The position numbers were made by a program, and so were the translations under genes. From an uncultured Bacilli bacterium (lineage in GTDB: Bacteria; Bacillota_I; Bacilli_A; RF39; UBA660), in assembly GCA_934098485.1 (NCBI GenBank), contig CAKOOH010000001.1, forward strand, positions 62,001 to 126,000: a stretch of DNA of 64,000 nucleotides. The letters are read 5' to 3'. Numbering within the stretch: the first letter of the stretch is position 1; every line of letters begins with the position of its first letter. Positions 1 through 8,665 of the stretch are shown here, in pieces. The notes beneath the pieces are model-generated. The model was not told where the DNA came from and did not search any database. It was given only the letters and a program-made list of their open reading frames with translations.

Positions 1-1
1 T

Positions 2-289
2 ACAGAATTAGGTGATACATTTAATCCTTTTACGAATTTGGAAAGTTCTACTACTGAAGATATTGAACAAGAACTAAAGGAAGCAGCAGAAAATGCAAGA
101 AAACAGGCTATTGCGGAAATGAAGGCTAAAGAAGAAAAGATTATTCATGGTGATTTACAATCAGTTAAAAAAGCATATTTGAACTTAAAAAACGAAATTC
201 AAAAGGCTGGATTTAATATAGAAACAGAGGATTTTGATTTTGAAGATATGTATCAATTAATAATAAAAATTAAAAAACAAGGCGAATAA
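2..289 (+). CDS. C-terminal part of an unidentified protein (cut by window edge)
   Basis: The reading frame is open from base 2 to the TAA at 287-289, so this is the tail of a larger gene that begins outside the window; the TTG at 38 is in frame but has no reason to be the start. The visible 95 residues are strongly charged: an Asn/Thr/Pro-containing stretch, then a Lys/Glu-rich helical segment that looks like a coiled coil, then an acidic end with repeated Phe-Asp/Glu. No family motif is recognisable. It converges on the PBP gene, and the two share a terminator hairpin. Confidence 0.6.
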   Translation, partial: TELGDTFNPFTNLESSTTEDIEQELKEAAENARKQAIAEMKAKEEKIIHGDLQSVKKAYLNLKNEIQKAGFNIETEDFDFEDMYQLIIKIKKQGE

Positions 290-299
290 ACCTTGTTTT
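274..299. terminator. Bidirectional intrinsic terminator
   Basis: AAAACAAGG (274-282) pairs with CCTTGTTTT (291-299) around an 8-nt loop. A-tracts and T-tracts on both sides let it work in both directions, for the partial gene on the left and the convergent PBP gene. It overlaps the ends of both reading frames. Confidence 0.75.
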
Positions 300-2208
300 A
301 TTGTGGTTCAGAACCTTTTTTAAAGTAAAATATACTTGTTTTGCCATTTTCCGTATTTTTTTGACCAGTAATAGGATTTAATGGAACACCAACGATATTA
401 TTACTCATTTCGTACCAAGAATTTTCTTTATCTTTTGTATAATCTTCGACAGTATCACACCAAATGTTTTTTATTTTTTTTGAATAACTGCTATTTACAT
501 TTTCATTCATATCGTTTCCAGCCCATACCATCATTAAGACATCAGGATTATAGCCAACGATCCAGTAATCACTTTCAGTGGTACCACTTTTTAATGCATA
601 CTTTTTAGTAATTTTACTATTTAAATATATTACAGTTGGTGATAGATAATCTATAAAGTTAGAACTATAGGTGTTTGTCATCATTTCATTTACTATAAAA
701 ACAGAATCTTTATTTAAAACTTCTTCGCTTTCTTCTTTTCTTTGATATAAAATGTTACCATTAATGTCTTCTACTTTTTCAATAAAGTATAGTTTTTCAT
801 GAGTTCCATAGTTGGCAAGCGTTGTATAACTTTCAGCATAGTCTAACATATTTATTTCTTTGGCACCTAAAGCAAGAGAAGGATTTGGTTCGAGTTTTTC
901 TTTTAGACCAGCTTCTTTCATGGTTGTAACTAGTTGTTCTTCACCGAGAAAGAGATGAGTTTTTACAGCATATATGTTATCAGAATAAGCTAAAGCGGCG
1001 GCCATGGTTATATCTTTATTCGCATATTTATTAGAATAATTTTTAGGAGAATAAGTTTTATTTTCGGAAAAGACGAAGCTAGTTTTTTCACTTTTGAAGG
1101 TCGAACTTTCAGTCATATTATTTTCTAGGGCAGTGTAATATAAAAATGGTTTTATGGTAGATCCAACTTGTCTTTTTGATTGAATAACGCGGTTATACTG
1201 GCTTTTGGCATAATTAGTGCCGCCAGCAAGAGCCATAATACCTCCTGTTTTGGGATTTACTACAATGGACGCGATTTGAATATTTTCATCAGCGGCATTT
1301 TTAGCAATGCTTTCATCCATAGTTTTTTGGGTATTAATATCTAAAGAAGTATAAATTCTAATACCTCCTGATTTAATTAGAGATTTAGGAATGGTTTTAA
1401 TACTATTTAATTCATTTAAAACAGCATCTTGATAATACATTAAAGTTAGCATATTGTTAGTTTCTTTTTTACCATATATTTCAATGGTATTTTTAAATAA
1501 ACTATTATATTCTTCCTCAGTTATGTAATTATTATCAAGCATGGATTTTGCGACGATTTTGGCTCTTTTAAGACAATTGTCGTAATTACTTACCGGGTTA
1601 TTATTTTCAGGACTACGAGGAATACCGGCTAACATAGTAGCTTCTTCTAAACTTAAATCTTTGGCACTTTTATTAAAGTAATATTTACTAGCATTTTCGA
1701 TACCATAATTACCTTGTCCATAATTAATAGTGTTTAAATAGCCTTCTAGAATTTCATCCTTATTATAATGAAGCTCTAATTTTAAGGTTAAGACAGCTTC
1801 TTCAAATTTTCGTTTCCATGTTTTGTTAAAATCTAAGTATAAATTTTTAACATACTGCTGAGAAATTGTAGAGGCACCTTGCACAATGGAACGATTCTTA
1901 ATATTTAAATACATAGCTTTCATTATTCTTAAATAATCGAAACCTTGATGATTATAAAAGTTTTTGTCTTCAATACTAATTGTGGCATTTTTAACATTAT
2001 CAGAAATATTATCAATGGTTACCCAGTTATTATTGTTAGTTGTTTGAAAGACTAAGTTATTTTTATTATCATATAGAAAGATAGCATTAGCGGAATTTAA
2101 AGTAATTTTTGGCGAAAAGTAAGCATATAAATAAAGCGATGTTAGTATAACCGTAAAACAGATACTACTAAATAAAATAATTTTATATAGAACATTTAGT
2201 TTTTTCAT
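298..2208 (-). CDS. Class A penicillin-binding protein (transglycosylase/transpeptidase)
   Basis: Bifunctional peptidoglycan synthase of 636 aa. A short cytoplasmic N-terminus is followed by one membrane anchor (about residues 9-31). The GT51 glycosyltransferase domain carries EDKNFYNH with catalytic Glu80, then QGASTISQQ at 110-118 and the RKFEEA motif near 133. The penicillin-binding domain has SxxK at 350-353 (STIK), SxN at 409-411 (SDN) and KSGTT at 540-544. All catalytic motifs are intact, so it should polymerise lipid II and crosslink stem peptides outside the membrane. At 636 aa it is short for the family and has no extra C-terminal PASTA or fibronectin domains. The next gene is divergent. 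It is PBP1A/PonA-like, but the exact orthologue cannot be named. Confidence 0.93.
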   Translation of the reverse strand: MKKLNVLYKIILFSSICFTVILTSLYLYAYFSPKITLNSANAIFLYDNKNNLVFQTTNNNNWVTIDNISDNVKNATISIEDKNFYNHQGFDYLRIMKAMYLNIKNRSIVQGASTISQQYVKNLYLDFNKTWKRKFEEAVLTLKLELHYNKDEILEGYLNTINYGQGNYGIENASKYYFNKSAKDLSLEEATMLAGIPRSPENNNPVSNYDNCLKRAKIVAKSMLDNNYITEEEYNSLFKNTIEIYGKKETNNMLTLMYYQDAVLNELNSIKTIPKSLIKSGGIRIYTSLDINTQKTMDESIAKNAADENIQIASIVVNPKTGGIMALAGGTNYAKSQYNRVIQSKRQVGSTIKPFLYYTALENNMTESSTFKSEKTSFVFSENKTYSPKNYSNKYANKDITMAAALAYSDNIYAVKTHLFLGEEQLVTTMKEAGLKEKLEPNPSLALGAKEINMLDYAESYTTLANYGTHEKLYFIEKVEDINGNILYQRKEESEEVLNKDSVFIVNEMMTNTYSSNFIDYLSPTVIYLNSKITKKYALKSGTTESDYWIVGYNPDVLMMVWAGNDMNENVNSSYSKKIKNIWCDTVEDYTKDKENSWYEMSNNIVGVPLNPITGQKNTENGKTSIFYFKKGSEPQ

Positions 2209-2265
2209 AATTCACCAATTATATTATGGAAATATTTTCTGTAATTATGCTACAATTATGGAGTG

Positions 2266-2589
2266 ATGAATATGTATAAATTAAAATTGTATAAAAATAA
2301 CGAATTAGTATTTGAAAAAACAGGGACAAAAAAAGATGATTTTTATGTTTTTGAAAATATAGATTATAATCCGGAGGAATTAATTTTAATTAGGGAAGAT
2401 AATAACTTTAAATATTTATTAGACTTTAAAAATGGTGAAGCAATAGTAACTTTAAAAGAAAAAAATTTAGAAATAAAACTTAATATTAAAGTAATAAATG
2501 TAAATAATAATGAAATGGTTCATGAAATTACTTATAATATAGAAAGTGATGAATTAAGTGAAAATAAAATAATTGTTGAAATATCATAA
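2266..2589 (+). CDS. Small beta-rich protein, possibly DUF1934/YwiB-like
   Basis: About 107 aa with no signal peptide or membrane segment. Alternating hydrophobic and charged residues suggest a beta-barrel. The pattern (two-stranded repeats, a KNGEAIVTLK turn, a closing I-V-E-I strand) and its place upstream of rpoE recall B. subtilis YwiB (DUF1934, calycin-like), which also lies near rpoE; this is inference from pattern and position. The start could be GTG 2263, ATG 2266 or ATG 2272. I prefer 2266. A TACAAT -10 box at 2251-2256 leaves almost no 5' leader. Confidence 0.6.
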   Translation: MNMYKLKLYKNNELVFEKTGTKKDDFYVFENIDYNPEELILIREDNNFKYLLDFKNGEAIVTLKEKNLEIKLNIKVINVNNNEMVHEITYNIESDELSENKIIVEIS

Positions 2590-2619
2590 TAATTTATTAT
2601 GAATATAATTAAAATAATA

Positions 2620-2649
2620 AAATCAAAGGAATCTCTATTGATTTTTTTT
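2620..2649 (+). terminator. Weak intrinsic terminator candidate
   Basis: AAATCAA (2620-2626) pairs with TTGATTT (2638-2644), followed by a T-run. The stem is all A/T apart from one C-G pair, so it is weak, but it lies where the gene ending at 2589 should terminate. Confidence 0.45.
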
Positions 2650-3036
2650 GTTTTTTAGTGGTTAATATTATAGAAAAAGATTAAAAATTTGTTAACTTTA
2701 ATATTTAATAATAGAGATTAATTTTTATAGTTTTCTGTGTAATAATTTAATTAATAATAGTGGCTGAAGCTAATTAATTATTAAATAGAAGGCGTATTAA
2801 TAAATTAGAATTCATATTAAGAAAGTAGAAATTAAGCTTTATCTAATATATTTGTTTATGCTAATTAATGCTACTTAATATTTTAAGATGATTATAAGTT
2901 TATATCTAAAAAGATAAAGGATTTATTAAGTATATGGACTTGTTAATGTTGACACAAAAAAACATCTTACAACTGAACAAAAATAGTAGGTTTTTTTGCT
3001 ATTTATAAAGCCGTTAAAAAAAGACAAAAAAAGATA
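2650..3036. other. Intergenic stretch without a recognised gene
   Basis: About 390 bases of extremely AT-rich sequence. No reading frame with a ribosome-binding site is present on either strand. There are imperfect A/T hairpins around 2740-2790 and a short one (AAATAG...CTATTT, about 2981-3005) with a T-rich loop. No tRNA-like or known riboswitch-like fold was recognised. Confidence 0.5.
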
Positions 3037-3064
3037 TTGACAACACGTAATTATATGATAAAAT
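3037..3064 (+). promoter_or_regulatory. Sigma-A type promoter of rpoE
   Basis: A consensus -35 TTGACA (3037-3042), a 16-bp spacer and -10 TAAAAT (3059-3064). The transcript starts near 3071 and has a leader of about 60 nt. Confidence 0.8.
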
Positions 3065-3080
3065 TATGTTTGTTTAAAAA

Positions 3081-3116
3081 GCCATTACATATTTTTACCT
3101 AATTACATATAATGGT
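3081..3116 (+). promoter_or_regulatory. Leader hairpin just upstream of the rpoE ribosome-binding site
   Basis: GCCATTA (3081-3087) can pair with TAATGGT (3110-3116), one G-U pair included. The stem ends 4 nt before TAGGAGGAT, so it may influence rpoE translation. No T-run follows, so it is not a terminator. Confidence 0.4.
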
Positions 3117-3133
3117 CTAATAGGAGGATTAAA

Positions 3134-3571
3134 ATGATAAAATTAACAGATGAAGAAAAAGATACTTTATCTTATGATGATGTGGCGTATTTAATTTTAA
3201 AAGAAATAAATAAAAAAATTAAAATAATAGATTTGTTTAAAAAGGTTTTAGCAGCAATGACAGAACCTGAAAGCAATTTTGAAGAGGGAATTGGTGATTT
3301 TTTTGAATCACTTGTTACAGATAAAAGATTTATTATGCTAGATAATGGTTATTGTGATTTAAAAGTTAATCATAGTACTAAAGTAATAATTGATGAAGAT
3401 GACGAAGATTTAGATATTTCATTAGAAGAAGATAATTTAGATGACGTTAATAATGGCTTGGATGAAGATAATTATGATGATGAGGCTAATCCAGATGATG
3501 ATACAGATGATGATTTACAAGATTTAGTTATTATTGATGATGGTGAAGAATTAGATACTGATATGAATTAG
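3134..3571 (+). CDS. rpoE: DNA-directed RNA polymerase delta subunit
   Basis: 145 aa. The N-terminal 75 residues are a HARE-HTH winged-helix domain (LSYDDVAYLILKE, then DLFKKVLAAM). The C-terminal half is almost entirely Asp/Glu, ending in a disordered acidic tail. That two-part design is diagnostic of the Gram-positive delta subunit, which increases RNA polymerase recycling and promoter selectivity. ATG 3134 follows TAGGAGGAT at good spacing. prfA follows 36 bp downstream with its own ribosome-binding site and no terminator between, so the two may be co-transcribed. Confidence 0.92.
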   Translation: MIKLTDEEKDTLSYDDVAYLILKEINKKIKIIDLFKKVLAAMTEPESNFEEGIGDFFESLVTDKRFIMLDNGYCDLKVNHSTKVIIDEDDEDLDISLEEDNLDDVNNGLDEDNYDDEANPDDDTDDDLQDLVIIDDGEELDTDMN

Positions 3572-3607
3572 TCACTTCTTTTTTTATAATTTAATAAGGA
3601 GGCAAGT

Positions 3608-4663
3608 ATGATAGAAAGATTAGAATTATTAACAAGTAGATATAATGAGTTAAATGATGAATTACTTAATCCAGAAGTGTTAAGTGACTTTAACAAGCAA
3701 AAAAAATTATCTAAAGAAAAAAGTTCTATTGAAGAAGTAGTTTTAAAGTATGCAAAGTATAAAGAAATAGAAAACGAAATTGCAGATTTAAAGACTTTAG
3801 TAAATGATCCAGAAATGCATGATATGGTAATGTTGGAACTCGATGAAAAACATGAACAGTTAGATAATTTAAAAAAAGAAATTGAGATATTACTTTTACC
3901 TAAAGATGAAAATGATGGTAAAGATATTATTATGGAAATAAGAGGCGCCGCTGGCGGTGATGAAGCCAATATTTTTGCTGGCGATTTATTTAGAATGTAT
4001 AGTCGTTATGCGGAAAAAAACGGGTGGAAAATTGAAGTTACTCATGAAATAGAAGGTACAAGTGGGGGATTTTCTCAAATTGAATACTCTATTAAAGGTG
4101 ATAATGTTTACTCAAAGTTAAAATTTGAAAGTGGAGTTCACAGAGTTCAAAGAGTTCCAGAAACAGAAACACAAGGAAGAATTCATACTTCTACAGCAAC
4201 TGTTTTGGTTATGCCAGAAGTTGAAGATGTAGATATTGAAATAAAACCGGAAGATATTAGAGTAGATGTATATCGTTCAAGTGGTAAAGGTGGTCAAGGA
4301 GTTAATACTACTGATTCAGCAGTAAGACTAACCCATATTCCAACGGGTATTGTTGTAACCTGTCAAAATGAAAGAAGTCAAATAAAAAATAAAGAACGTG
4401 CAATGGTTGTGTTAAAATCTAAGATATATGATCAAGCACAACAAAAACAAGACGCGGAAACGGGCAGCGTTAGAAAAAATATGATTGGTACGGGAGATAG
4501 ATCAGAAAAAATTAGAACATATAATTATCCACAAAATAGAGTTACTGATCATAGAATCAACTTTAGCGTAATGGAATTAGATAGAGTAATGGACGGAGCA
4601 TTAGATTCAATTATTGAGGCTTTAATAACAGAAGATCAAAGAAGAAAGATGGAACAAAGTTAA
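3608..4663 (+). CDS. prfA: Peptide chain release factor 1
   Basis: 351 aa, full length for RF1. It terminates translation at UAA and UAG. The codon-recognition tripeptide is P184-E-T186 (P-x-T type), and the peptidyl-hydrolysis motif GGQ is at 228-230 within [18 protein letters not shown]. The N-terminal domain is a coiled coil, as usual. Ribosome-binding site AAGGAGG at 3597-3603. The stop codon TAATG overlaps the prmC start by one base, so translation is coupled to the enzyme that methylates its GGQ glutamine. Confidence 0.97.
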   Translation: MIERLELLTSRYNELNDELLNPEVLSDFNKQKKLSKEKSSIEEVVLKYAKYKEIENEIADLKTLVNDPEMHDMVMLELDEKHEQLDNLKKEIEILLLPKDENDGKDIIMEIRGAAGGDEANIFAGDLFRMYSRYAEKNGWKIEVTHEIEGTSGGFSQIEYSIKGDNVYSKLKFESGVHRVQRVPETETQGRIHTSTATVLVMPEVEDVDIEIKPEDIRVDVYRSSGKGGQGVNTTDSAVRLTHIPTGIVVTCQNERSQIKNKERAMVVLKSKIYDQAQQKQDAETGSVRKNMIGTGDRSEKIRTYNYPQNRVTDHRINFSVMELDRVMDGALDSIIEALITEDQRRKMEQS

Positions 4664-5400
4664 TGAAAAGACCAGATAATATTTCTAGTTTAGATTGGCA
4701 ATTATTACAAAAAAAATATAAAAATTTAGAACCAATTGTAAAGAAAATTAATAATGGATATCCAATTCAATATTTAATTGGTGATGTGGATTTTTATGGC
4801 TATATTATAAAAGTAAACCCGAGTGTATTAATTCCTAGATTTGAAACAGAGACGTTAGTAGAAAAAACTTGTTCATATATTAATAAACTAAAATTAGAAA
4901 ATTCTTCTCTTTTAGAAATTGGAACCGGTTCAGGATGCATTAGCGTAGCATTAAAAAGTGAAATACCTAAATTAGAAGTTACGGCATTTGATAACAATAA
5001 AAAGGCTTTAGTACTTGCCCGCAGTAATGCTAAAATTAATAAAGTATCAATAAATTTTATTTATAAAGATTTATTTAAATATAATCTTATAAATGATTAT
5101 GATATTATCGTTAGTAATCCACCATATATTCCATATGATAAAAATTTACATGACAATTTAAAATATGAACCTAAAGAAGCAATTTTTGTTTCTCAAGATA
5201 ATCCGTTAGTTTATTATGAAGAAATATTTAAAATTGGAATAAAATCTTTAAATAAAAAACATTTAATTGCATTAGAAATAGATGAGGATATGGGGCCTTC
5301 TTTAAAAAAGTTAGCAAAGGAATATTATCCTAATGACAAAATAGTATTAGAAAAAGATTTAAATAAAAAAAATAGATACTTATTTATCTATACTGAATAA
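4663..5400 (+). CDS. prmC: Release factor glutamine N5-methyltransferase
   Basis: 245 aa. It methylates the Gln of the GGQ motif in release factors using S-adenosylmethionine. SAM-binding motif LEIGTGSGCISVAL at about residues 85-98, catalytic/substrate motif SNPPYIPY near 147-154, and the PrmC-type RFETETLVE before the SAM domain. It is slightly short, with a reduced N-terminal helical bundle. It starts on the last base of the prfA stop codon. Confidence 0.95.
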   Translation: MKRPDNISSLDWQLLQKKYKNLEPIVKKINNGYPIQYLIGDVDFYGYIIKVNPSVLIPRFETETLVEKTCSYINKLKLENSSLLEIGTGSGCISVALKSEIPKLEVTAFDNNKKALVLARSNAKINKVSINFIYKDLFKYNLINDYDIIVSNPPYIPYDKNLHDNLKYEPKEAIFVSQDNPLVYYEEIFKIGIKSLNKKHLIALEIDEDMGPSLKKLAKEYYPNDKIVLEKDLNKKNRYLFIYTE

Positions 5401-5408
5401 AAAAAGTA

Positions 5409-5448
5409 AATACTACCCAATATGTTGTTAGAAAGGGTAGTGTTTTTA
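5409..5448 (+). terminator. Terminator after prmC, overlapping the spoIIR ribosome-binding site
   Basis: ACTACCC (5412-5418) pairs with GGGTAGT (5435-5441), followed by GTTTTTATT. The T-run ends directly at the TTG start of spoIIR, and the only Shine-Dalgarno-like sequence (GAAAGGG, 5431-5437) lies partly in the 3' arm. The same hairpin could therefore limit read-through and translation of spoIIR. Confidence 0.7.
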
Positions 5449-5449
5449 T

Positions 5450-5965
5450 TTGAAAAAAATATTAATAATAATAGCTGGAATTATTATGGTTTTAGTGGGA
5501 ACGGAAAACAACAGTAAAAAAGAAATTATAATACCTACAGAATCAATTAGATTTAGAGTAATTGCTAATAGTAATGAAGAAATAGATATAACTAGTAAAC
5601 AAAACTTAAAAGATTATATGGAAGATATAGTGTATGATTTAATAAGAAACAGTACTAATAAAGAAGAAGCAAACAAAATAATAATAGATAATTTTGATTA
5701 TTTAAATAAAAAAATATATGAATATTTAAAAACCGATAATTATAGTCTTGATTTTGGGGTGAATTATTTTCCTAGAAAAATATATAAAGGGGTTATATAT
5801 GAAGAAGGTATGTATGATTCTTTGGTAATTACACTTGGCAATGGAAAAGGGAAAAATTGGTGGTGTGTACTATTTCCACCACTATGCTTACTTGAAGAAA
5901 ATACGACCACGACAGATGTAGAATATCAACTATTTATTTCGAGAATAATTAATAATTTTAGATAA
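5450..5965 (+). CDS. spoIIR: Stage II sporulation protein R
   Basis: 171 aa secreted protein. An N-terminal hydrophobic signal/anchor (residues 3-16) is followed by the SpoIIR signature IRFRVIANS and, near the C-terminus, NWWCVLFPPLC. In known sporulators it is made in the forespore under sigma-F, crosses to the intermembrane space and activates processing of pro-sigma-E in the mother cell via SpoIIGA. The start is TTG 5450, since the next in-frame ATG would remove most of the signal. B. subtilis also has spoIIR just after prmC. Confidence 0.93.
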   Translation: MKKILIIIAGIIMVLVGTENNSKKEIIIPTESIRFRVIANSNEEIDITSKQNLKDYMEDIVYDLIRNSTNKEEANKIIIDNFDYLNKKIYEYLKTDNYSLDFGVNYFPRKIYKGVIYEEGMYDSLVITLGNGKGKNWWCVLFPPLCLLEENTTTTDVEYQLFISRIINNFR

Positions 5966-5986
5966 TATACTTAACTAAGGAGGAAT

Positions 5987-6523
5987 ATGTTAAGTATTTT
6001 TTTTGTAGGAATAGCATTATCGATGGATGCATTTTCTATTGCAATAAGTATAGGAACATTAAATTTACCAAAGACTAAGTTATTACTTCTTCCTGTTATT
6101 ACAGGAATTATGCATTTTATTATGCCTATGCTTGGGGTTTTATTAGGTAATCAATTATTAAATATAATAAATATAAATCCTAAACTTATAGTGGCAATCA
6201 TATTTTTGTATTTGGCTGTAGTAATGTATTTTGATAAAAAACATGAAAATATTCCTAAGATTACCAGTTTTTTAAGTATTTTTTTATTTGCTTTTAGTGT
6301 AAGTATTGATAGTTTTTCTGTTGGTTTAGGGCTTAAAGGCTTAACAGATAAATATATTTTATCTTTTTTAACATTTACTGTTTGTAGTTTTTCTTTTACA
6401 TATATTGGGTTAATTTTAGGAAAGTATTCAGTTAAAGTATTAAAGGAAAAGGCGACTTATCTAGGAATATTAATTTTAATAGTTTTAGCACTGGCAAATA
6501 TATGTCAAATTTTTCTTAATTAA
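5987..6523 (+). CDS. mntP: MntP-family manganese efflux pump
   Basis: 178 aa, six predicted membrane helices in two repeats. Each repeat holds a conserved acidic motif: SMDAFSIAISIG (Asp14) and SIDSFSVGLGLKG (Asp108). These are the metal-path aspartates of MntP. It should export Mn2+ across the cytoplasmic membrane. Start ATG after TAAGGAGGAA. The related sporulation protein YtaF shares the fold, but the MntP-like length and B. subtilis gene order (spoIIR followed by ywlD/mntP) favour MntP. Confidence 0.85.
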   Translation: MLSIFFVGIALSMDAFSIAISIGTLNLPKTKLLLLPVITGIMHFIMPMLGVLLGNQLLNIININPKLIVAIIFLYLAVVMYFDKKHENIPKITSFLSIFLFAFSVSIDSFSVGLGLKGLTDKYILSFLTFTVCSFSFTYIGLILGKYSVKVLKEKATYLGILILIVLALANICQIFLN

Positions 6524-6524
6524 A

Positions 6525-6553
6525 TTGACAATAAGAGTTAATAATCATATATT
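6525..6553 (+). promoter_or_regulatory. Promoter of murA
   Basis: TTGACA (6525-6530), a 17-bp spacer and TATATT (6548-6553). The predicted transcript starts near 6560 and carries AAAGGAGGG at 6575-6583. This shows that translation is meant to start just after 6583 and not at the first ATG, 6686. Confidence 0.75.
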
Positions 6554-6589
6554 AAGAATGGTAAAAACTCTTTAAAGGAGGGATTTCTT

Positions 6590-7849
6590 ATAAAAAAATT
6601 AGTTATTGAAGGAAAAAAAGAATTAAAAGGAACTATATCAATTGGTGGTGCTAAAAATAGTATTGTAGCATTAATTCCCGCAGCAATGCTTACTGATGGG
6701 GTTTGTGAGATTAGTAATGTTCCTAATATTACTGATGTTCATTTATTAATTGAGATGATGAAGATTCTAGGCTCTCATATTGAATTTAAAAATGGGTGTT
6801 TACATATTGATAATAGAAATGCTCATAATGATAAAATAGATACGAATTATGCATCAAAACTAAGGGCTTCTTATTATTTTATGGGAGTTTTATTATCAAA
6901 ATATGGTAAGGCAGAAATTGCTTATCCTGGTGGTTGTGTCATTGGATCTAGACCAATTAATTTTCATATTGAGGGATTTAAAAAACTTGGTGCAAAGGTA
7001 GAAATTGAAGAAGATAATAAATATTTAATAACTGCGGAAAAGTTAGTAGGAACAGATATTTTCTTTGATATTGCTAGTGTTGGAGCTACTTTAAATATTA
7101 TGTTTGCAGCTGTAAAAGCTGAAGGCACTACAAGAATCTTTAATGCGGCTAAGGAACCAGAAATTGTTAATGTTGCTTCATTTTTAAATACTATGGGAGC
7201 TAAGGTATATGGTGCTGGTACAAGTCAAATAACAATTGAAGGAGTTAGTGAATTACATGATGGTATAGTTGAAGTAATTCCTGATAGGATTGAAGCAGGA
7301 ACTTATATTATGATGGGAAGTTTACTGGGAAATAATTTAGAAATAAAGGGTGTTTTAAAAGAACACTTAGGTGCTGTTTTAACAAAGTTACAAGAAGTTG
7401 GTTGTAAATTTATTTATAAAGATAATTCGATTATTGTTAATAAAACAGAACATTTAAAGCCGGTTAATATTAAGACATTAGTGTATCCAGGATTTGTTAC
7501 AGATTTAGGGCAACCAATGAGTACTTTTTTGACTCAGTGTGAAGGTGATTCTATTTTTGAAGAGACAATTTATGAAAATCGTATGAGGCATGTAAAGTAT
7601 CTAAATATGATGGGAGCATCAATTGATGCTGATAATAAAATAGCTTATATTCATGGAAAAACACTTTTACACGGAACAAATGTTGAAGCAACAGATTTAA
7701 GGGCAGGTGCGGCGATGCTTTTTGCTGGTATGATTGCCGATGGCACTACAGTAATAAGTAATATTGAACATATATTAAGAGGTTATGAAAATATAGTTGA
7801 TAAATTATCTAATGTTGGAGCAAGTATTAAAATAATAGAAGAAGATTAA
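6590..7849 (+). CDS. murA: UDP-N-acetylglucosamine 1-carboxyvinyltransferase, apparent AUA start
   Basis: Catalyses the first committed step of peptidoglycan synthesis (enolpyruvyl transfer to UDP-GlcNAc). The first conventional start, ATG 6686, would delete conserved residues; the frame is open upstream to 6545 and encodes KKLVIEGKKELKG and GGAKNS. Taking ATA 6590 as codon 1 puts Lys22 and Asn23 at exactly the conserved positions and gives 419 aa. AGGAGGG (6577-6583) is 6 nt before this ATA. No ATG, GTG or TTG exists in frame between the stop at 6542 and 6686. The fosfomycin-target Cys116 is present in PGGCVIGSRP. Neighbouring genes match the B. subtilis murAA region. Confidence 0.93.
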   Translation: MKKLVIEGKKELKGTISIGGAKNSIVALIPAAMLTDGVCEISNVPNITDVHLLIEMMKILGSHIEFKNGCLHIDNRNAHNDKIDTNYASKLRASYYFMGVLLSKYGKAEIAYPGGCVIGSRPINFHIEGFKKLGAKVEIEEDNKYLITAEKLVGTDIFFDIASVGATLNIMFAAVKAEGTTRIFNAAKEPEIVNVASFLNTMGAKVYGAGTSQITIEGVSELHDGIVEVIPDRIEAGTYIMMGSLLGNNLEIKGVLKEHLGAVLTKLQEVGCKFIYKDNSIIVNKTEHLKPVNIKTLVYPGFVTDLGQPMSTFLTQCEGDSIFEETIYENRMRHVKYLNMMGASIDADNKIAYIHGKTLLHGTNVEATDLRAGAAMLFAGMIADGTTVISNIEHILRGYENIVDKLSNVGASIKIIEED

Positions 7850-7885
7850 AGTTTATGATAGACTGTTTGTAGAAAGGTTTAAAGA

Positions 7886-8524
7886 ATGGAAAAGGGAAAT
7901 AATAAAGTATTTATAGTAATTATAGTTATATTAGGGTTAATGGTTATTGGTTTAGGAAGTTATTTAATTTATGAAAATAAAGATTTAAAGTGCGAAATGG
8001 ACGAGAAAAAATCTAGTACAACTACTACGGTGACAACAAAAAAAGAAAATACTACAACACCTAAGGAAAATGTTAATAATACTACATCTTATAATAATTA
8101 TTTAAAAAATTTAAAAACTAATTTAAAAAAAGCTTGTGACCAATTAAGTACTCCTGAAGAAGAAGATGCTGTAATTTGTGAAGGTCAATCAATTACAGGT
8201 TATGGTAAATTTTTAGAAAATTTTTATTTTGATATTTCTAAAGATGGCAAATTAACAATGTCAGGAAGTTCAAAAAATCTAAAAAATTATTTTATAAGTG
8301 ATTCAGTATTAGAGGCTTTTATTTCTGATAGTGGTGGCAATGGCGGGTATCAGCTTTTATATTTTATTAAAGAAGATGGTACTTTGAATCAATTTTGTAT
8401 TGACTGCATTGTAAATGATGATGAAAAAATAATTTTGACTACGGAATATAAAAATATTGTAAATGTTGTAAGCACAACAGCAGGTCCTTTATTTATTGAT
8501 ATTGATGGTAATGTTCACGTGTAA
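7886..8524 (+). CDS. Membrane-anchored protein with Thr-rich linker, unknown function
   Basis: 212 aa. One N-terminal membrane helix (about residues 8-28), then a Thr/Lys-rich low-complexity linker (about 42-68), then an extracytoplasmic domain of about 140 aa with four or five cysteines (ACDQL, VICEG, FCIDC) that may form disulfides. The domain is not recognised. A similar Thr-rich linker occurs in the M15 peptidase at 54926-55933, which suggests a house style for wall-spanning proteins here. It starts with AGAAAGG upstream and lies 36 bp after murA. Confidence 0.7.
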   Translation: MEKGNNKVFIVIIVILGLMVIGLGSYLIYENKDLKCEMDEKKSSTTTTVTTKKENTTTPKENVNNTTSYNNYLKNLKTNLKKACDQLSTPEEEDAVICEGQSITGYGKFLENFYFDISKDGKLTMSGSSKNLKNYFISDSVLEAFISDSGGNGGYQLLYFIKEDGTLNQFCIDCIVNDDEKIILTTEYKNIVNVVSTTAGPLFIDIDGNVHV

Positions 8525-8577
8525 TTTTAGAAAAAATAATCATATGTAAAAATTAAAATATAAATTAACAAAAATTC

Positions 8578-8605
8578 TTGCATATCAGCGGTAATATGAT
8601 ATAAT
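8578..8605 (+). promoter_or_regulatory. Promoter of rpmE
   Basis: TTGCAT (8578-8583), a 16-bp spacer and TATAAT (8600-8605). The leader contains a perfect 7-bp hairpin, ATAACTT (8627-8633) with AAGTTAT (8639-8645), ending 7 nt before the GGAGG of rpmE. Confidence 0.75.
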
Positions 8606-8626
8606 ACCTAAGTAAAACGAATTTCT

Positions 8627-8645
8627 ATAACTTATATGAAGTTAT
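8627..8645 (+). promoter_or_regulatory. 5' leader hairpin of rpmE
   Basis: A 7-bp perfect stem with a 5-nt loop just ahead of the ribosome-binding site and without a T-run. It could be a site for autogenous control by L31, but nothing in the sequence proves that. Confidence 0.4.
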
Positions 8646-8665
8646 GGCTGAAGGAGGAATAAATA

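Noticed and set aside
2740..2800. Hairpin-like A/T sequence as a riboswitch or tRNA
   Set aside because: Pairing is imperfect and almost only A/T; no conserved loop, CCA end or T-loop is present.
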